Shown: positions 13,433 to 20,539, counted from the stretch's first letter. The stretch is 23,954 nt of DNA from JALRBM01 sp964615445 (GCA_964615445.1 CAZTOK010000020.1:1-23954), one strand, 5' to 3'. Program-made: numbers and translations. Notes: generated by a model from the letters alone, not told the origin.

Positions 13433-13696
13433 CTAATTTTGGTAGAGCGAGGCATGCTTAAAGAAAGTAAGCGCGAAAAACATTGCTTGTTCGTAGTATG
13501 TTACGCGAGTTACATTGTCATCTGTTAAAAGACCAACAGCACCATTTGCTTGTTTTGAATTGGTTCGACCAAATACAATGTCATCCGCCTCGCCCAGCTC
13601 TTTACCTTCTTGAATAAGGGCAGCTATTTTAGGAGGCAAAAAGAAGGTGCATGTTCGGCCTTTACCGATGCGACCATCTCGTGATTTTACCACCAT
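13433..13696 (-). CDS. yjjX: C-terminal part of YjjX-like NTPase after an in-frame UGA
   Basis: This 87-aa segment begins MVVKSRDGRIGKGRTCTFFL and contains the YjjX C-terminal blocks LGEADDIVFGRTNSKQANGA and the closing YYEQAMFFALTFF region. It is in the same frame as, and directly follows, the UGA that ends the 13697-13969 segment. It has an ATG as its first codon but no Shine-Dalgarno of its own beyond GGAGG about 15 nt upstream inside the preceding ORF. It is best seen as the second half of one interrupted gene, made by UGA read-through, by reinitiation at UGA-AUG, or not made at all. Confidence 0.75.
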   Translation of the reverse strand: MVVKSRDGRIGKGRTCTFFLPPKIAALIQEGKELGEADDIVFGRTNSKQANGAVGLLTDDNVTRVTYYEQAMFFALTFFKHASLYQN

Positions 13697-13969
13697 TCAC
13701 GCAAATGCCTCCATTTCATTGCCTTTTAGTTCAATACCTCCTTCAAGTCCTACCCAAAAATCGGCGTCGGGCTCAACTTGCGAGGCATTATTCGCTCTGT
13801 TTAGAGTGCCGTTAAACGTTTCTTCATCATTTCGTGGTTGGTCTGACACCCCTGAAGACACGGACACCCCTTTAATTTCGAAAGTCTCGTTGGGAAACAT
13901 TTTCTCAAACCCTTGTTTGGTAGCGGTAATTTTAACTGGATTTTGAGATGCGACAATGACTTTTTTCAT
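13697..13969 (-). CDS. yjjX: N-terminal part of YjjX-like inosine/xanthosine triphosphatase, ended by UGA
   Basis: YjjX-family proteins hydrolyse ITP and XTP to keep non-canonical purines out of nucleic acids. The 90-aa product starts MKKVIVASQNPVKITATKQG and holds VSSGVSDQPRNDEET and DADFWVGLEGGIE, all typical. It stops at UGA directly after ...MEAFA, where relatives have Trp (E. coli YjjX has FSW there). The remaining half follows in the same frame, so codon 91 is UGA where UGG is expected, and the sum, 178 codons, is the normal family length. A TATACT -10 box ends 6 nt before ATG, implying a leaderless mRNA. Divergent from the serine hydrolase. Confidence 0.85.
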   Translation of the reverse strand: MKKVIVASQNPVKITATKQGFEKMFPNETFEIKGVSVSSGVSDQPRNDEETFNGTLNRANNASQVEPDADFWVGLEGGIELKGNEMEAFA

Positions 13970-13975
13970 AGTATT

Positions 13976-13981
13976 AGTATA
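13976..13981 (-). promoter_or_regulatory. Leaderless -10 box of yjjX
   Basis: Minus strand TATACT, 6 nt before the ATG; no convincing -35. Confidence 0.55.
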
Positions 13982-14040
13982 GCCGATAGTAAAGCATTTC
14001 CTCAGTAAAGGTGACTATTATTCAAGATAATTACTATATT

Positions 14041-14916
14041 ATGAATACTCATTATTACTATCAGCCAACATCAGCGTCACCAAAACAATCACGATTCAGA
14101 CAGTTTATTGGTCTTACTATTGCAGTGAGTGTTTTAGCTATACTAGTTCGGATTATCCTGATTGGCCTGCCTGTATTCAATGTGTCATCACTTGCAAGCG
14201 CCAAGCCACCACAATCTACACAAACGACCTTGAACTTTACGAACAGCGTAAACTCAATTATTCAGAAAAACAGCCAGTATCAGATTGGCGTTGCACTTAT
14301 TAATCTTTCAAATGGCCAGTCGCAGACATTTGGGATTACTACTCCTTTTGAAGCAGCTAGTACCGCTAAGATTTTGACTGCGTGCGCCTATTATCACCTT
14401 GCTGAAACCGGACAGGTCAGCCTTGATAATCAGCTTGGGACGTATGACGCACAGTTTCAACTACAACAAATGGTAAATGACAGCAACAATGACTCGTGGA
14501 GTGTTTTAATAAACGCTATCGGAGAAGACAACTTACAAGCGTACGCGACTTCAATCGGAATCACATACGACGAAAACACAAATACGCTTTCGCCACTTGC
14601 TATGGCTACATTGCTTAAAAAACTGTATGATGGCGAACTGCTCAATCAAGTTGACACCAAGCAGCTGCTTTCGTACATGCAAAATACCAACGATGAGGCA
14701 CTTATTCCAGCTGCTATTCCCTCTCTCGTTACGGTGTACCATAAGTATGGGTTATTAAATGGTGAACTTCACGACGCCGCTATCCTTACTAAAAACAATC
14801 AAGCGTACACGCTCGTTATTTATACCAAAGGCGCTGTAGATGATAGCGACGACGACCAACGTACAGAAATTATTCATCAGCTTACCCAAGCTATTACATC
14901 GTCATTATTCTCGTAA
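14041..14916 (+). CDS. Membrane-anchored serine hydrolase of the class A beta-lactamase/PBP fold
   Basis: A 291-aa protein with a short cytoplasmic N-terminus, one membrane segment at about residues 21-45, and an extracytoplasmic domain. The catalytic set is visible: S107-T-A-K110 (SxxK), S148-N-N150 (SxN), and K235-Y-G237 in the place of KTG. This is a beta-lactamase-like or D,D-peptidase-like fold. The KYG variant and no obvious omega-loop ExxLN make true beta-lactamase activity uncertain. I prefer ATG 14041 over the in-frame GTG at 14011, because the membrane topology is complete and a GATAAT box lies 9 nt upstream. It heads a run of envelope genes (ECF sigma, D,D-carboxypeptidase, L,D-transpeptidase), so wall-peptide hydrolysis is the likely role. 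Confidence 0.85.
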   Translation: MNTHYYYQPTSASPKQSRFRQFIGLTIAVSVLAILVRIILIGLPVFNVSSLASAKPPQSTQTTLNFTNSVNSIIQKNSQYQIGVALINLSNGQSQTFGITTPFEAASTAKILTACAYYHLAETGQVSLDNQLGTYDAQFQLQQMVNDSNNDSWSVLINAIGEDNLQAYATSIGITYDENTNTLSPLAMATLLKKLYDGELLNQVDTKQLLSYMQNTNDEALIPAAIPSLVTVYHKYGLLNGELHDAAILTKNNQAYTLVIYTKGAVDDSDDDQRTEIIHQLTQAITSSLFS

Positions 14917-14931
14917 TTTTGTAACTTTTTG

Positions 14932-14937
14932 TATACT
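14932..14937 (+). promoter_or_regulatory. Possible -10 box of the sigma-factor operon
   Basis: TATACT lies 17 nt before the ATG of the ECF sigma gene. No good housekeeping -35 is seen; autoregulation by the ECF factor could explain this but cannot be shown here. Confidence 0.4.
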
Positions 14938-14954
14938 TTAGCAGTAAGTAAGGT

Positions 14955-15479
14955 ATGCAAAACAAAGATGAATCAGAGCTTATTGCTCGCAGTTTAAATG
15001 GTGACCATATCGCCTACGGAACATTGGTTGACCGTTATAAAAACGCTATTTTTTATCATAGTTTTGCTATTGTGCATAGCGAAGATATCGCAGAAGACAT
15101 TGCGCAGGAAACGTTTATTACAGCGTACTACAAACTAAATCGCTACAATTCACAATATAAATTGAGTACGTGGTTATTTAAAATTGCCACCAATAAAGCA
15201 CTCGATTGGCTACGAAAACATCGTCACGAACTATCTGTTGACGATACGATATTTACCAGTATTGCCTCACCTCATCCAGATCCGCAGCAAACAAGTGTAC
15301 ATCAAGAACTACATAATGCCGTACGTAACCTAGCACCGCGCTACCGTGCTGTCATTAGCTTGTATTACTGGCAAGGACTTAGCTATGAAGAAATTTCTGA
15401 AACACTTGAGGTACCTGTAGGTTCGATACGAGGGTGGCTTCACCGGGCAAAAGCAGAATTACGAAAGGAGTTGTCATGA
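14955..15479 (+). CDS. ECF-type RNA polymerase sigma factor
   Basis: A 174-aa sigma70-family factor with only regions 2 and 4. Region 2 covers about residues 18-88 (LVDRYKNAIFYHSFAI, EDIAEDIAQETFITAY, STWLFKIATNKALDWLRK). Region 4 covers about 120-172 (RNLAPRYRAVISLYYWQGLS, YEEISETLEVPVGSIRGWLH). ECF factors redirect polymerase to small regulons, often for envelope stress. Its last codons overlap the ATG of the membrane partner (TCATGA), the usual sigma/anti-sigma arrangement. The downstream wall enzymes are plausible targets. Confidence 0.95.
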   Translation: MQNKDESELIARSLNGDHIAYGTLVDRYKNAIFYHSFAIVHSEDIAEDIAQETFITAYYKLNRYNSQYKLSTWLFKIATNKALDWLRKHRHELSVDDTIFTSIASPHPDPQQTSVHQELHNAVRNLAPRYRAVISLYYWQGLSYEEISETLEVPVGSIRGWLHRAKAELRKELS

Positions 15480-16417
15480 AAAGCGACTTAGAAACACTAC
15501 TAAAAAATGAACATCTTGCGCCTCGCCGCGAGCTTTCTCAAAACTTTACAAAAAATACACTACATAAATTAGAACATCCTCATCGACAGGATCGATTCTT
15601 ACATTTTAAGGAACTGTTTACTATGAATTTACTGAAAAACCCCATAGGGGCACTTATTGCGATTATTACCTGTATGGTAATCGGAGGAACCTCATATGCC
15701 GCGGTTGGTGGCTGGAGCGGCATTCAAGCTTTTTTTGGTGGCGAGAAGAAGGTTGATAATGCCCGCATCGTGACGGTGAATACGAACAATTGTACAATCA
15801 CGAGCGCATTCAACATTACATCACACGATAAGCAACAATCAGCCTACTACTACCGCGTTATCAACGATTCAAAACTCACAAACGACCAGATCGTACAGAT
15901 CGTTAAAGGATACTGTGAAAACACCGCTCAGTCTGGGCAAACGTTTGACCTTCAAAGTGAATTGAATAAAAATCCACTCAACCAAGACACAATCGTGGGT
16001 GGCTACATCGATAGTACCGTCACCTCAATCAGCAACCTAGGCATAAGCATTCGTTCCGACGAACCAATCGGCAATACCATTAAGACAATCGACCAGACTT
16101 TTCCGCAGATTGATCCAAATGTGGTTGTATATTCGGGTAGTCAGCGCCTTTCACTTGCCGATATTCATGTTGGCGATCATATTGCCATTCACTACCGGGC
16201 AAGTGGTGATGCATTGACGCACTCTGAAACGATTCGTCCCGACCAAATTGACACTAACGCTCAGGTTATCGTCGCCATTTCCAAAAACTCTCCCGATTTC
16301 ACGGCGGCAATAAACTATCAAAAATATAATGGCAAAGAATTTGAACAAGTAGTGCCCTGTTCGACAACCGCTAGCGGATATTGCAATATCCAACAGTATA
16401 TGTCTCAAAAACATTAA
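15476..16417 (+). CDS. Putative membrane anti-sigma factor or sigma partner
   Basis: A 313-aa protein whose start overlaps the sigma-factor stop and has AAAGGAG upstream. A cytoplasmic N-terminus of about 53 residues (RRELSQNFTKNTLHKLE) is followed by one membrane segment (about 56-78) and a large outside domain with four Cys residues. Topology and coupling match single-pass anti-sigma factors, in which the short inside part holds the sigma factor. The inside part has no Cys and so lacks the zinc-binding HxxxCxxC motif of ZAS anti-sigma factors. The outer domain is not recognised. Assignment rests on context and topology. Confidence 0.72.
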   Translation: MKSDLETLLKNEHLAPRRELSQNFTKNTLHKLEHPHRQDRFLHFKELFTMNLLKNPIGALIAIITCMVIGGTSYAAVGGWSGIQAFFGGEKKVDNARIVTVNTNNCTITSAFNITSHDKQQSAYYYRVINDSKLTNDQIVQIVKGYCENTAQSGQTFDLQSELNKNPLNQDTIVGGYIDSTVTSISNLGISIRSDEPIGNTIKTIDQTFPQIDPNVVVYSGSQRLSLADIHVGDHIAIHYRASGDALTHSETIRPDQIDTNAQVIVAISKNSPDFTAAINYQKYNGKEFEQVVPCSTTASGYCNIQQYMSQKH

Positions 16418-16422
16418 TTAAG

Positions 16423-16456
16423 AAATAGGGTGCTTTCGTAAAAAAGCACCCTATTT
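16423..16456 (+). terminator. Intrinsic terminator after the sigma/anti-sigma operon
   Basis: AAATAGGGTGCTTT (16423-16436) pairs with 16443-16456 over 14 bp around a 6-nt loop, followed by GAAATTATTTTATC. Confidence 0.75.
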
Positions 16457-16504
16457 GAAATTATTTTATCTTTCTATACGTAAAGTAAATAGGAGGTCAT
16501 CTTA

Positions 16505-17707
16505 ATGATACTCAAACATACATCACATTCAAGACATAAAAGTGTTACTATAGCATCATTTCTTCTGCTTTTTATCGGCGTCTACACCTTATATGCCCTA
16601 TGTCGCCCGCTTCCCCACATTACAGTCCGGACGGTCCTTTCTTCCAAACTTACTTCCACCTCGCCATCTCTTACTTGGCCACTCAGAGGTTCGGCTGCTG
16701 TTGGGACGCCGGAATGGGGCGTGCTCGCAAGTACCGATACCACCCCTAGACCTACCGCTAGCACCATTAAACTCCTAACTGCTCTTACTATCCTGCAAGC
16801 CAAACCCTTCTCCACGCCAAACTCGGGTGAAACGTTAACACTTGATACAAACGATGTTGCTTTTTACGAATTTGAACGAGCGAGGGGTGGCGCGGTAGTG
16901 CCTGTTGTTACCGGGGAGGTGCTTACTGAACGGCAAGCTCTTGAAGCACTCTTACTTCCATCAGCAAATAATATTGCTACCACACTCGGTGTATGGGCAT
17001 ACGGTTCAACATCCGCTTACCTTAGTGCCGCCAATCGTATGGCTAAATCGCTCGACATGATGTCAACCCACATTGCCGATACAAGTGGATTTTCGTCACT
17101 TACCACCAGCACACCGGGCGATCTCATAAAGCTTGGCATTGCTGCGTTTAAAAATCCTATTATCGCCTCCATTATGTCAGAGAAAAGTGCAGCTTTGCCT
17201 ATTGCGGGTACAGTGCATAATGTTAACGTTTTAGTTGGAACAAATAGCATTATTGGCGGTAAAACCGGCAACACACCCGAAGCCGGCGGCTGCTTTATTG
17301 GCATTCGCGAATTTCAAAAAGACGGTCATTTCGCAACTATCGTCAGCGCTATTATGGATGCGCCTTCACTTGATTCGGCGTTAGAAGAAACGCTCCCTTT
17401 AGAAAATGCTACTGCACAGAATATTATCATTTCGCCGCTTGTAACTCGTAACGAAGTTGTTGCTACTTACGACATACCGTGGGAGACTACTTCGTTTCAA
17501 GCGGTAGCAGCACAGGATATAGCACCACTTCGTTGGATTGACCAAACTGCTACTATCGCCGTCCATAACAGTGCAACCACCACTGGCCAGCGAACAGCTG
17601 GAGACATTACCGTAACCATAAAAGATAAGCACTACACGGCCGCCCTGGAACTCACCCAACCCATCCCACCACCATCTCCCTTATGGCGTTTAACCCATTT
17701 ATTTTAA
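16505..17707 (+). CDS. D-alanyl-D-alanine carboxypeptidase, peptidase S11 (PBP5-like)
   Basis: It removes the terminal D-Ala from peptidoglycan pentapeptides outside the membrane. The 400-aa protein has a membrane segment near residues 15-35 acting as an uncleaved anchor or signal. It carries the three S11 motifs: S86-T-I-K89 (SxxK), S153-A-N155 (SxN) and K253-T-G255 in GGKTGNTPEAGG. Residues from about 310 on form the extra beta-rich domain. AGGAGG precedes the ATG. The L,D-transpeptidase gene begins 11 nt after its stop, and the tetrapeptides it makes are the donor substrates for that enzyme, so the pair forms a 3-3 crosslinking module. Confidence 0.93.
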   Translation: MILKHTSHSRHKSVTIASFLLLFIGVYTLYALCRPLPHITVRTVLSSKLTSTSPSLTWPLRGSAAVGTPEWGVLASTDTTPRPTASTIKLLTALTILQAKPFSTPNSGETLTLDTNDVAFYEFERARGGAVVPVVTGEVLTERQALEALLLPSANNIATTLGVWAYGSTSAYLSAANRMAKSLDMMSTHIADTSGFSSLTTSTPGDLIKLGIAAFKNPIIASIMSEKSAALPIAGTVHNVNVLVGTNSIIGGKTGNTPEAGGCFIGIREFQKDGHFATIVSAIMDAPSLDSALEETLPLENATAQNIIISPLVTRNEVVATYDIPWETTSFQAVAAQDIAPLRWIDQTATIAVHNSATTTGQRTAGDITVTIKDKHYTAALELTQPIPPPSPLWRLTHLF

Positions 17708-17718
17708 GAAGGGACTAT

Positions 17719-18417
17719 ATGCTCAAACTTAAAACCTCACTCACTAAAAACAAACGATCCAAAAGAATAGCTCTATTCATTGTCGCTCCTATACTCGTTA
17801 TCGGTTCTCTTGGTGGCGGCCTTGGCTATGCGTTATATCAACAACGCCTACATAGCACAATGTCGACCTCCACACCTAAGCCTATTCAAAAGTCCAGTGA
17901 GATACCTAAACCAACTGAAGTAGCTGCTCCGAAGCAAGCACCGCAGCCTACTTCAAAACCAACTCCAACACCACCTCTCGCCGTGAAACCGCCCACCACG
18001 CCATGTACAAGCAATACTACTACCAAGTTGCTGCTTGTTAGCCTTAGTTCACAGCATATGTGGGCATGCGAAACGAGCACGCTCGTTAATCAGAGTGCTG
18101 TCACAACCGGCATGACACAGGCACCTAATAATGTAGACGATGCTACGCCAACCGGCAGCTGGCAAATATATTCAAAGCAGACTAATCAACACCTTCGAGG
18201 CTCTGATATCAATGGCAGTTGGGATGACTTCGTTCAGTACTGGATACCTTTTGATGGTCCAATAGGTTTCCACGATGCATCATGGCAAACGTTTCCTTTT
18301 GGAAGCAGCCAATATGCGACGAACGGATCGCACGGATGCGTACACTTGCCATTGAATATAATTGCTTGGGTTTATGACTGGGCGCCTATTGACACCACAG
18401 TCACTATCGTAGATTAA
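17719..18417 (+). CDS. L,D-transpeptidase (YkuD domain)
   Basis: A 232-aa membrane-anchored enzyme from the chosen start MLKLKTSLTKNKRSK, which has AAGAAGG upstream. An earlier in-frame ATG lies inside the preceding gene. A basic N-terminus, one membrane helix (about residues 15-38), a Pro/Thr/Lys-rich spacer through the wall (about 45-105), and then a YkuD domain. The active-site pair is IGFHDASW (His) and SHGCVHL (Cys), the YkuD signature. It makes 3-3 crosslinks or attaches proteins to the wall, using tetrapeptides produced by the upstream D,D-carboxypeptidase. Two further Cys residues at the start of the domain could form a disulfide. Confidence 0.93.
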   Translation: MLKLKTSLTKNKRSKRIALFIVAPILVIGSLGGGLGYALYQQRLHSTMSTSTPKPIQKSSEIPKPTEVAAPKQAPQPTSKPTPTPPLAVKPPTTPCTSNTTTKLLLVSLSSQHMWACETSTLVNQSAVTTGMTQAPNNVDDATPTGSWQIYSKQTNQHLRGSDINGSWDDFVQYWIPFDGPIGFHDASWQTFPFGSSQYATNGSHGCVHLPLNIIAWVYDWAPIDTTVTIVD

Positions 18418-18418
18418 C

Positions 18419-18435
18419 CTAGCCTAGTAGGCTGG
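18419..18435 (+). terminator. Terminator of the dacA-like/ldt operon
   Basis: A 7-bp stem around AGCCT-AGT-AGGCT followed by CATTATTTTTT; the U-run overlaps the last codons of the convergent hsp20 gene. Confidence 0.6.
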
Positions 18436-18437
18436 CA

Positions 18438-18872
18438 TTATTTTTTGGTTACCTTTGATGTAACAGCAATCTTTTTTGGTTGAGGTAATTCTTTTAAAGG
18501 AACAGCAACCTTCAGTACACCATCTTCTAGGTGTGCCTCGATCTTATCGCCATCGGCTCGTTCAGGCAACGCAATACGCCGATAGAAGCTGCTTGAACTT
18601 TCACGCACCACGTATTTTTTGTTTTTATCTTCTTCCTTTTCATGTTTCTCAGCCTGAATAATCAACGCTCCATCGTCGACATGTACATCAATATCGTCGT
18701 TACTAAAGTGCGGAAGATGCGCTTCGACAATTAATTCTTTATCATTATTAATATAGACATCAGTAGTTGGAATAGTGACACCTTTTAGATTAGAAAACCA
18801 ATCATCGCCAAAAAATTGACGCTGCAATGAGTTAAGCTCTACAAACGGATCAAATTTTACTAAGTTTGGCAT
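18438..18872 (-). CDS. Hsp20 family small heat-shock protein
   Basis: An ATP-independent holdase with an alpha-crystallin domain. The 144-aa protein has a short N-terminal arm with FDPFVELNSLQRQFF, the domain from about residue 35 (TDVYINNDKELIVEAHLPHF, then FYRRIALPE), the conserved LEDGVLKVAVP block, and a basic C-terminus with an IAV-type I-x-V anchor. The start follows GGGGGAAAG. The promoter TTGACG-18-TATCAT and a perfect 9-bp inverted repeat at the transcript start suggest heat-type regulation. Confidence 0.95.
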   Translation of the reverse strand: MPNLVKFDPFVELNSLQRQFFGDDWFSNLKGVTIPTTDVYINNDKELIVEAHLPHFSNDDIDVHVDDGALIIQAEKHEKEEDKNKKYVVRESSSSFYRRIALPERADGDKIEAHLEDGVLKVAVPLKELPQPKKIAVTSKVTKK

Positions 18873-18896
18873 ACTTTCCCCCTTTTTTCATAACTT

Positions 18897-18920
18897 ATAG
18901 GAGCAGTTTTATGCTCCTAT
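18897..18920 (-). promoter_or_regulatory. 9-6-9 inverted repeat at the hsp20 transcription start
   Basis: ATAGGAGCA (18897-18905), 6-nt gap, TGCTCCTAT (18912-18920). It overlaps the predicted start point downstream of TATCAT. It could be an operator in the manner of CIRCE (although the sequence is not CIRCE) or a 5' stem-loop in the RNA. Confidence 0.55.
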
Positions 18921-18924
18921 TTTT

Positions 18925-18954
18925 ATGATAAACTCAGATTATTTTTATCGTCAA
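18925..18954 (-). promoter_or_regulatory. Promoter of hsp20
   Basis: Minus strand: TTGACG (18949-18954) and TATCAT (18925-18930) with an 18-nt spacer. Confidence 0.68.
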
Positions 18955-18960
18955 TACCTA

Positions 18961-19386
18961 CTACTCATGATGATGAAGTCTCTGCATTGTATATCGATTT
19001 ACTGGCACCGTTACAACGAATGCCACAAGAAGCGATACGCCAAGTCCCCACCAAAAACGCGGCGAGTTTGGTAGTACCATAAGGGCGTTAGGGATAAGAA
19101 ACTCGACAGTGGAATCAACAACCTCCATAGAGGCAATCGAGGCTGTATCGGTAGCAAGCGTGGTTTGTATGGCTTCTTTTGCCGTTGCGGTTTGTCGGCG
19201 AATGCCTCGATACGTAAGGGCATATCCAAAAAAGAATGCCAATATAATAGCAAGTGCAAGCCTACCAAGACGTCCCCAGCCTAAACTAGCAGCAATCAGC
19301 ATACCGACAATTTCACCAATGCCACACCCAAGAAGACAGTGAAGTGTATGTTTAATTGCATGTCGTGTTTTGCTATCTATATTCAC
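18961..19386 (-). CDS. DUF4396-like membrane protein
   Basis: A 141-aa protein from GTG 19386. Three or so hydrophobic segments are visible: TLHCLLGCGIGEIVGMLIAA, LALAIILAFFFGYALTY, and WWGLGVSLLVAFVVTVPVN. The first block (TLHC..GC.IGE..GM) matches what I know of the DUF4396 family, membrane proteins of unknown function. The tail ends HHHE, and with the Cys and His residues in the first helix this could bind metal. The frame is open back to 19434, but a TATACT -10 box ends 6 nt before the GTG, arguing for a leaderless start there. Confidence 0.8.
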   Translation of the reverse strand: MNIDSKTRHAIKHTLHCLLGCGIGEIVGMLIAASLGWGRLGRLALAIILAFFFGYALTYRGIRRQTATAKEAIQTTLATDTASIASMEVVDSTVEFLIPNALMVLPNSPRFWWGLGVSLLVAFVVTVPVNRYTMQRLHHHE

Positions 19387-19392
19387 ATATCT

Positions 19393-19398
19393 AGTATA
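19393..19398 (-). promoter_or_regulatory. Leaderless -10 box of the DUF4396-like gene
   Basis: Minus strand TATACT, 6 nt before GTG 19386. Confidence 0.55.
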
Positions 19399-19420
19399 AC
19401 GATCTTTCAAAGAACAAAAT

Positions 19421-19445
19421 AGATACCCGCTCACTACGGGTATCT
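19421..19445 (-). terminator. Terminator hairpin after orphan unit E
   Basis: AGATACCCG (19421-19429) with CGGGTATCT (19437-19445), 9 bp, 7-nt loop; on the minus strand it is followed by ATTTTG. It directly adjoins the promoter region of the DUF4396-like gene. Confidence 0.7.
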
Positions 19446-19484
19446 AAAAGAAAGAAATTAATAGCATATCTTGGTTCTTCACCA

Positions 19485-19808
19485 TCACGCCGACATCGCA
19501 GCGGCCACCTTGCCACTCAGGATGTCATCGCACAGCTGGTTGAAGTACATCTCGCTCATGGCGATGCGGTTGTCAAACGCATCCACGATGAGCACGTCCG
19601 GGTTCTCCCGGTACACCTTGACGTCACCGTTCGCACCGCAGCGCGGAAGCGCCAGCAGCTCATCCTCGTTCAGGAACACCACGCCTCGCGGGTGGTCCTC
19701 ATCGATGATGTAGAACGGACGAGCCGCGTGCGGGCTCTCTGTCCGCTTCAGTCGCGGACAGGTGACGTAGTTGTCACTGTTGCAGAAAACCAACACGGTA
19801 GAACGCAT
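19485..19808 (-). CDS. Unrecognised 107-aa protein (GC-rich orphan unit E)
   Basis: A soluble protein of unknown family. Segments such as RPFYIIDEDHPRGVVFLNED and DVLIVDAFDN suggest an alpha/beta fold, and three Cys occur (positions about 9, 17 and 57). The tail is Ala-rich. Third codon positions are strongly GC-rich against AT-rich flanks. It has its own signals: promoter TAGACA-17-TATAAT, ribosome site GGGAG, and a 9-bp hairpin after the stop. A perfect 8-bp dyad overlaps the -10 box, so it may be repressed by a DNA-binding protein. It lies between the DUF4396-like gene and the dihydrofolate-reductase-fold gene on the same strand. Confidence 0.72.
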   Translation of the reverse strand: MRSTVLVFCNSDNYVTCPRLKRTESPHAARPFYIIDEDHPRGVVFLNEDELLALPRCGANGDVKVYRENPDVLIVDAFDNRIAMSEMYFNQLCDDILSGKVAAAMSA

Positions 19809-19839
19809 GGTCGTCTCCCAGTTCCGTAGTTTTTCAACT

Positions 19840-19860
19840 TATGTGTATTATATACACATA
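19840..19860 (-). promoter_or_regulatory. Operator-like dyad over the -10 box of orphan unit E
   Basis: TATGTGTA (19840-19847) and TACACATA (19853-19860) form a perfect 8-bp inverted repeat with a 5-nt centre that includes most of the -10 box. Confidence 0.45.
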
Positions 19861-19875
19861 TTGCTTAAATGTCTA
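19847..19875 (-). promoter_or_regulatory. Promoter of orphan unit E
   Basis: Minus strand: TAGACA (19870-19875) and TATAAT (19847-19852), 17-nt spacer. Confidence 0.75.
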
Positions 19876-19921
19876 GTATATTATTAAAGTGAGTAGGATA
19901 CTCACCTTTCTGACTATCGAC

Positions 19922-20539
19922 TTATTCACCCACTGTACCCGTTTTTACTTCCCCAGCCCGCTTGTAGTAGGCAAAAATAACACCATTTGACGTAATCAAA
20001 CTATCTGTCATTTCAAACGCCATGGGCATAGTCCCCTCACCAAACAGCCGCTTGCCTGTACCGAGCGTTATCGGGAATGTCATGAGACACAGCTCATCAA
20101 CTAAATCATGCTTGAATAATGTTTGAGTCAAGTTGCCACTGCCGTGAACCTTGATAGCTGAGCCTTCCGAATTTTTGAGCTGTTTAATATCGTCAACGTT
20201 TTTAAGTAACTTGGAGTTGTTCCAGCCTGAGTTAGCCACATCCGCTTCGCTCATAGTATCGCTCACTACATATTTCGTAACATCAAGAATACCCGGCCAC
20301 ATGTCGGCATGTTTTGGCCAATATTCAGCAAACATTTCAAACGTTTTTTGGCCTAAGAGAATATCTGTCGATTCCATCCACCTTTTCATGAAATCACCTG
20401 CCACTTCGTCAGCCTCAGTGAAATATGGTGCAGTCCATCCACCATATTTAAAATCACTCGACGTATCTTCCTCTGGGCCACCAGGCGCCTGCATAACACC
20501 ATCTAATGTAACAAATTCTTGGACAATTATTTTTCTCAT
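19922..20539 (-). CDS. Dihydrofolate reductase-fold (RibD C-terminal-like) protein
   Basis: A 205-aa protein starting MRKIIVQEFVTLDGVMQAPG, the typical N-terminus of the YyaP/YwjB group of the DHFR/RibD C-terminal fold. Further family blocks are LLGQKTFEMFAEYWP, KVHGSGNLTQTL (nucleotide-binding loop) and ELCLMTFPITLGTGKRLF. Such proteins are NAD(P)H-dependent reductases of uncertain substrate, and true folate activity is not implied. GGTGGGG precedes the ATG, and a TGGTAGAAT extended -10 box lies upstream. It is divergent from the asparagine synthetase gene. Confidence 0.93.
   Translation of the reverse strand: MRKIIVQEFVTLDGVMQAPGGPEEDTSSDFKYGGWTAPYFTEADEVAGDFMKRWMESTDILLGQKTFEMFAEYWPKHADMWPGILDVTKYVVSDTMSEADVANSGWNNSKLLKNVDDIKQLKNSEGSAIKVHGSGNLTQTLFKHDLVDELCLMTFPITLGTGKRLFGEGTMPMAFEMTDSLITSNGVIFAYYKRAGEVKTGTVGE

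Noticed and set aside
13433..13969. Genome-wide reassignment of UGA to an amino acid as the explanation for the yjjX stop
   Set aside because: UGA ends rnc, the C39 peptidase, the ECF sigma gene and orphan units E and F at sensible places, so it is a normal stop here.
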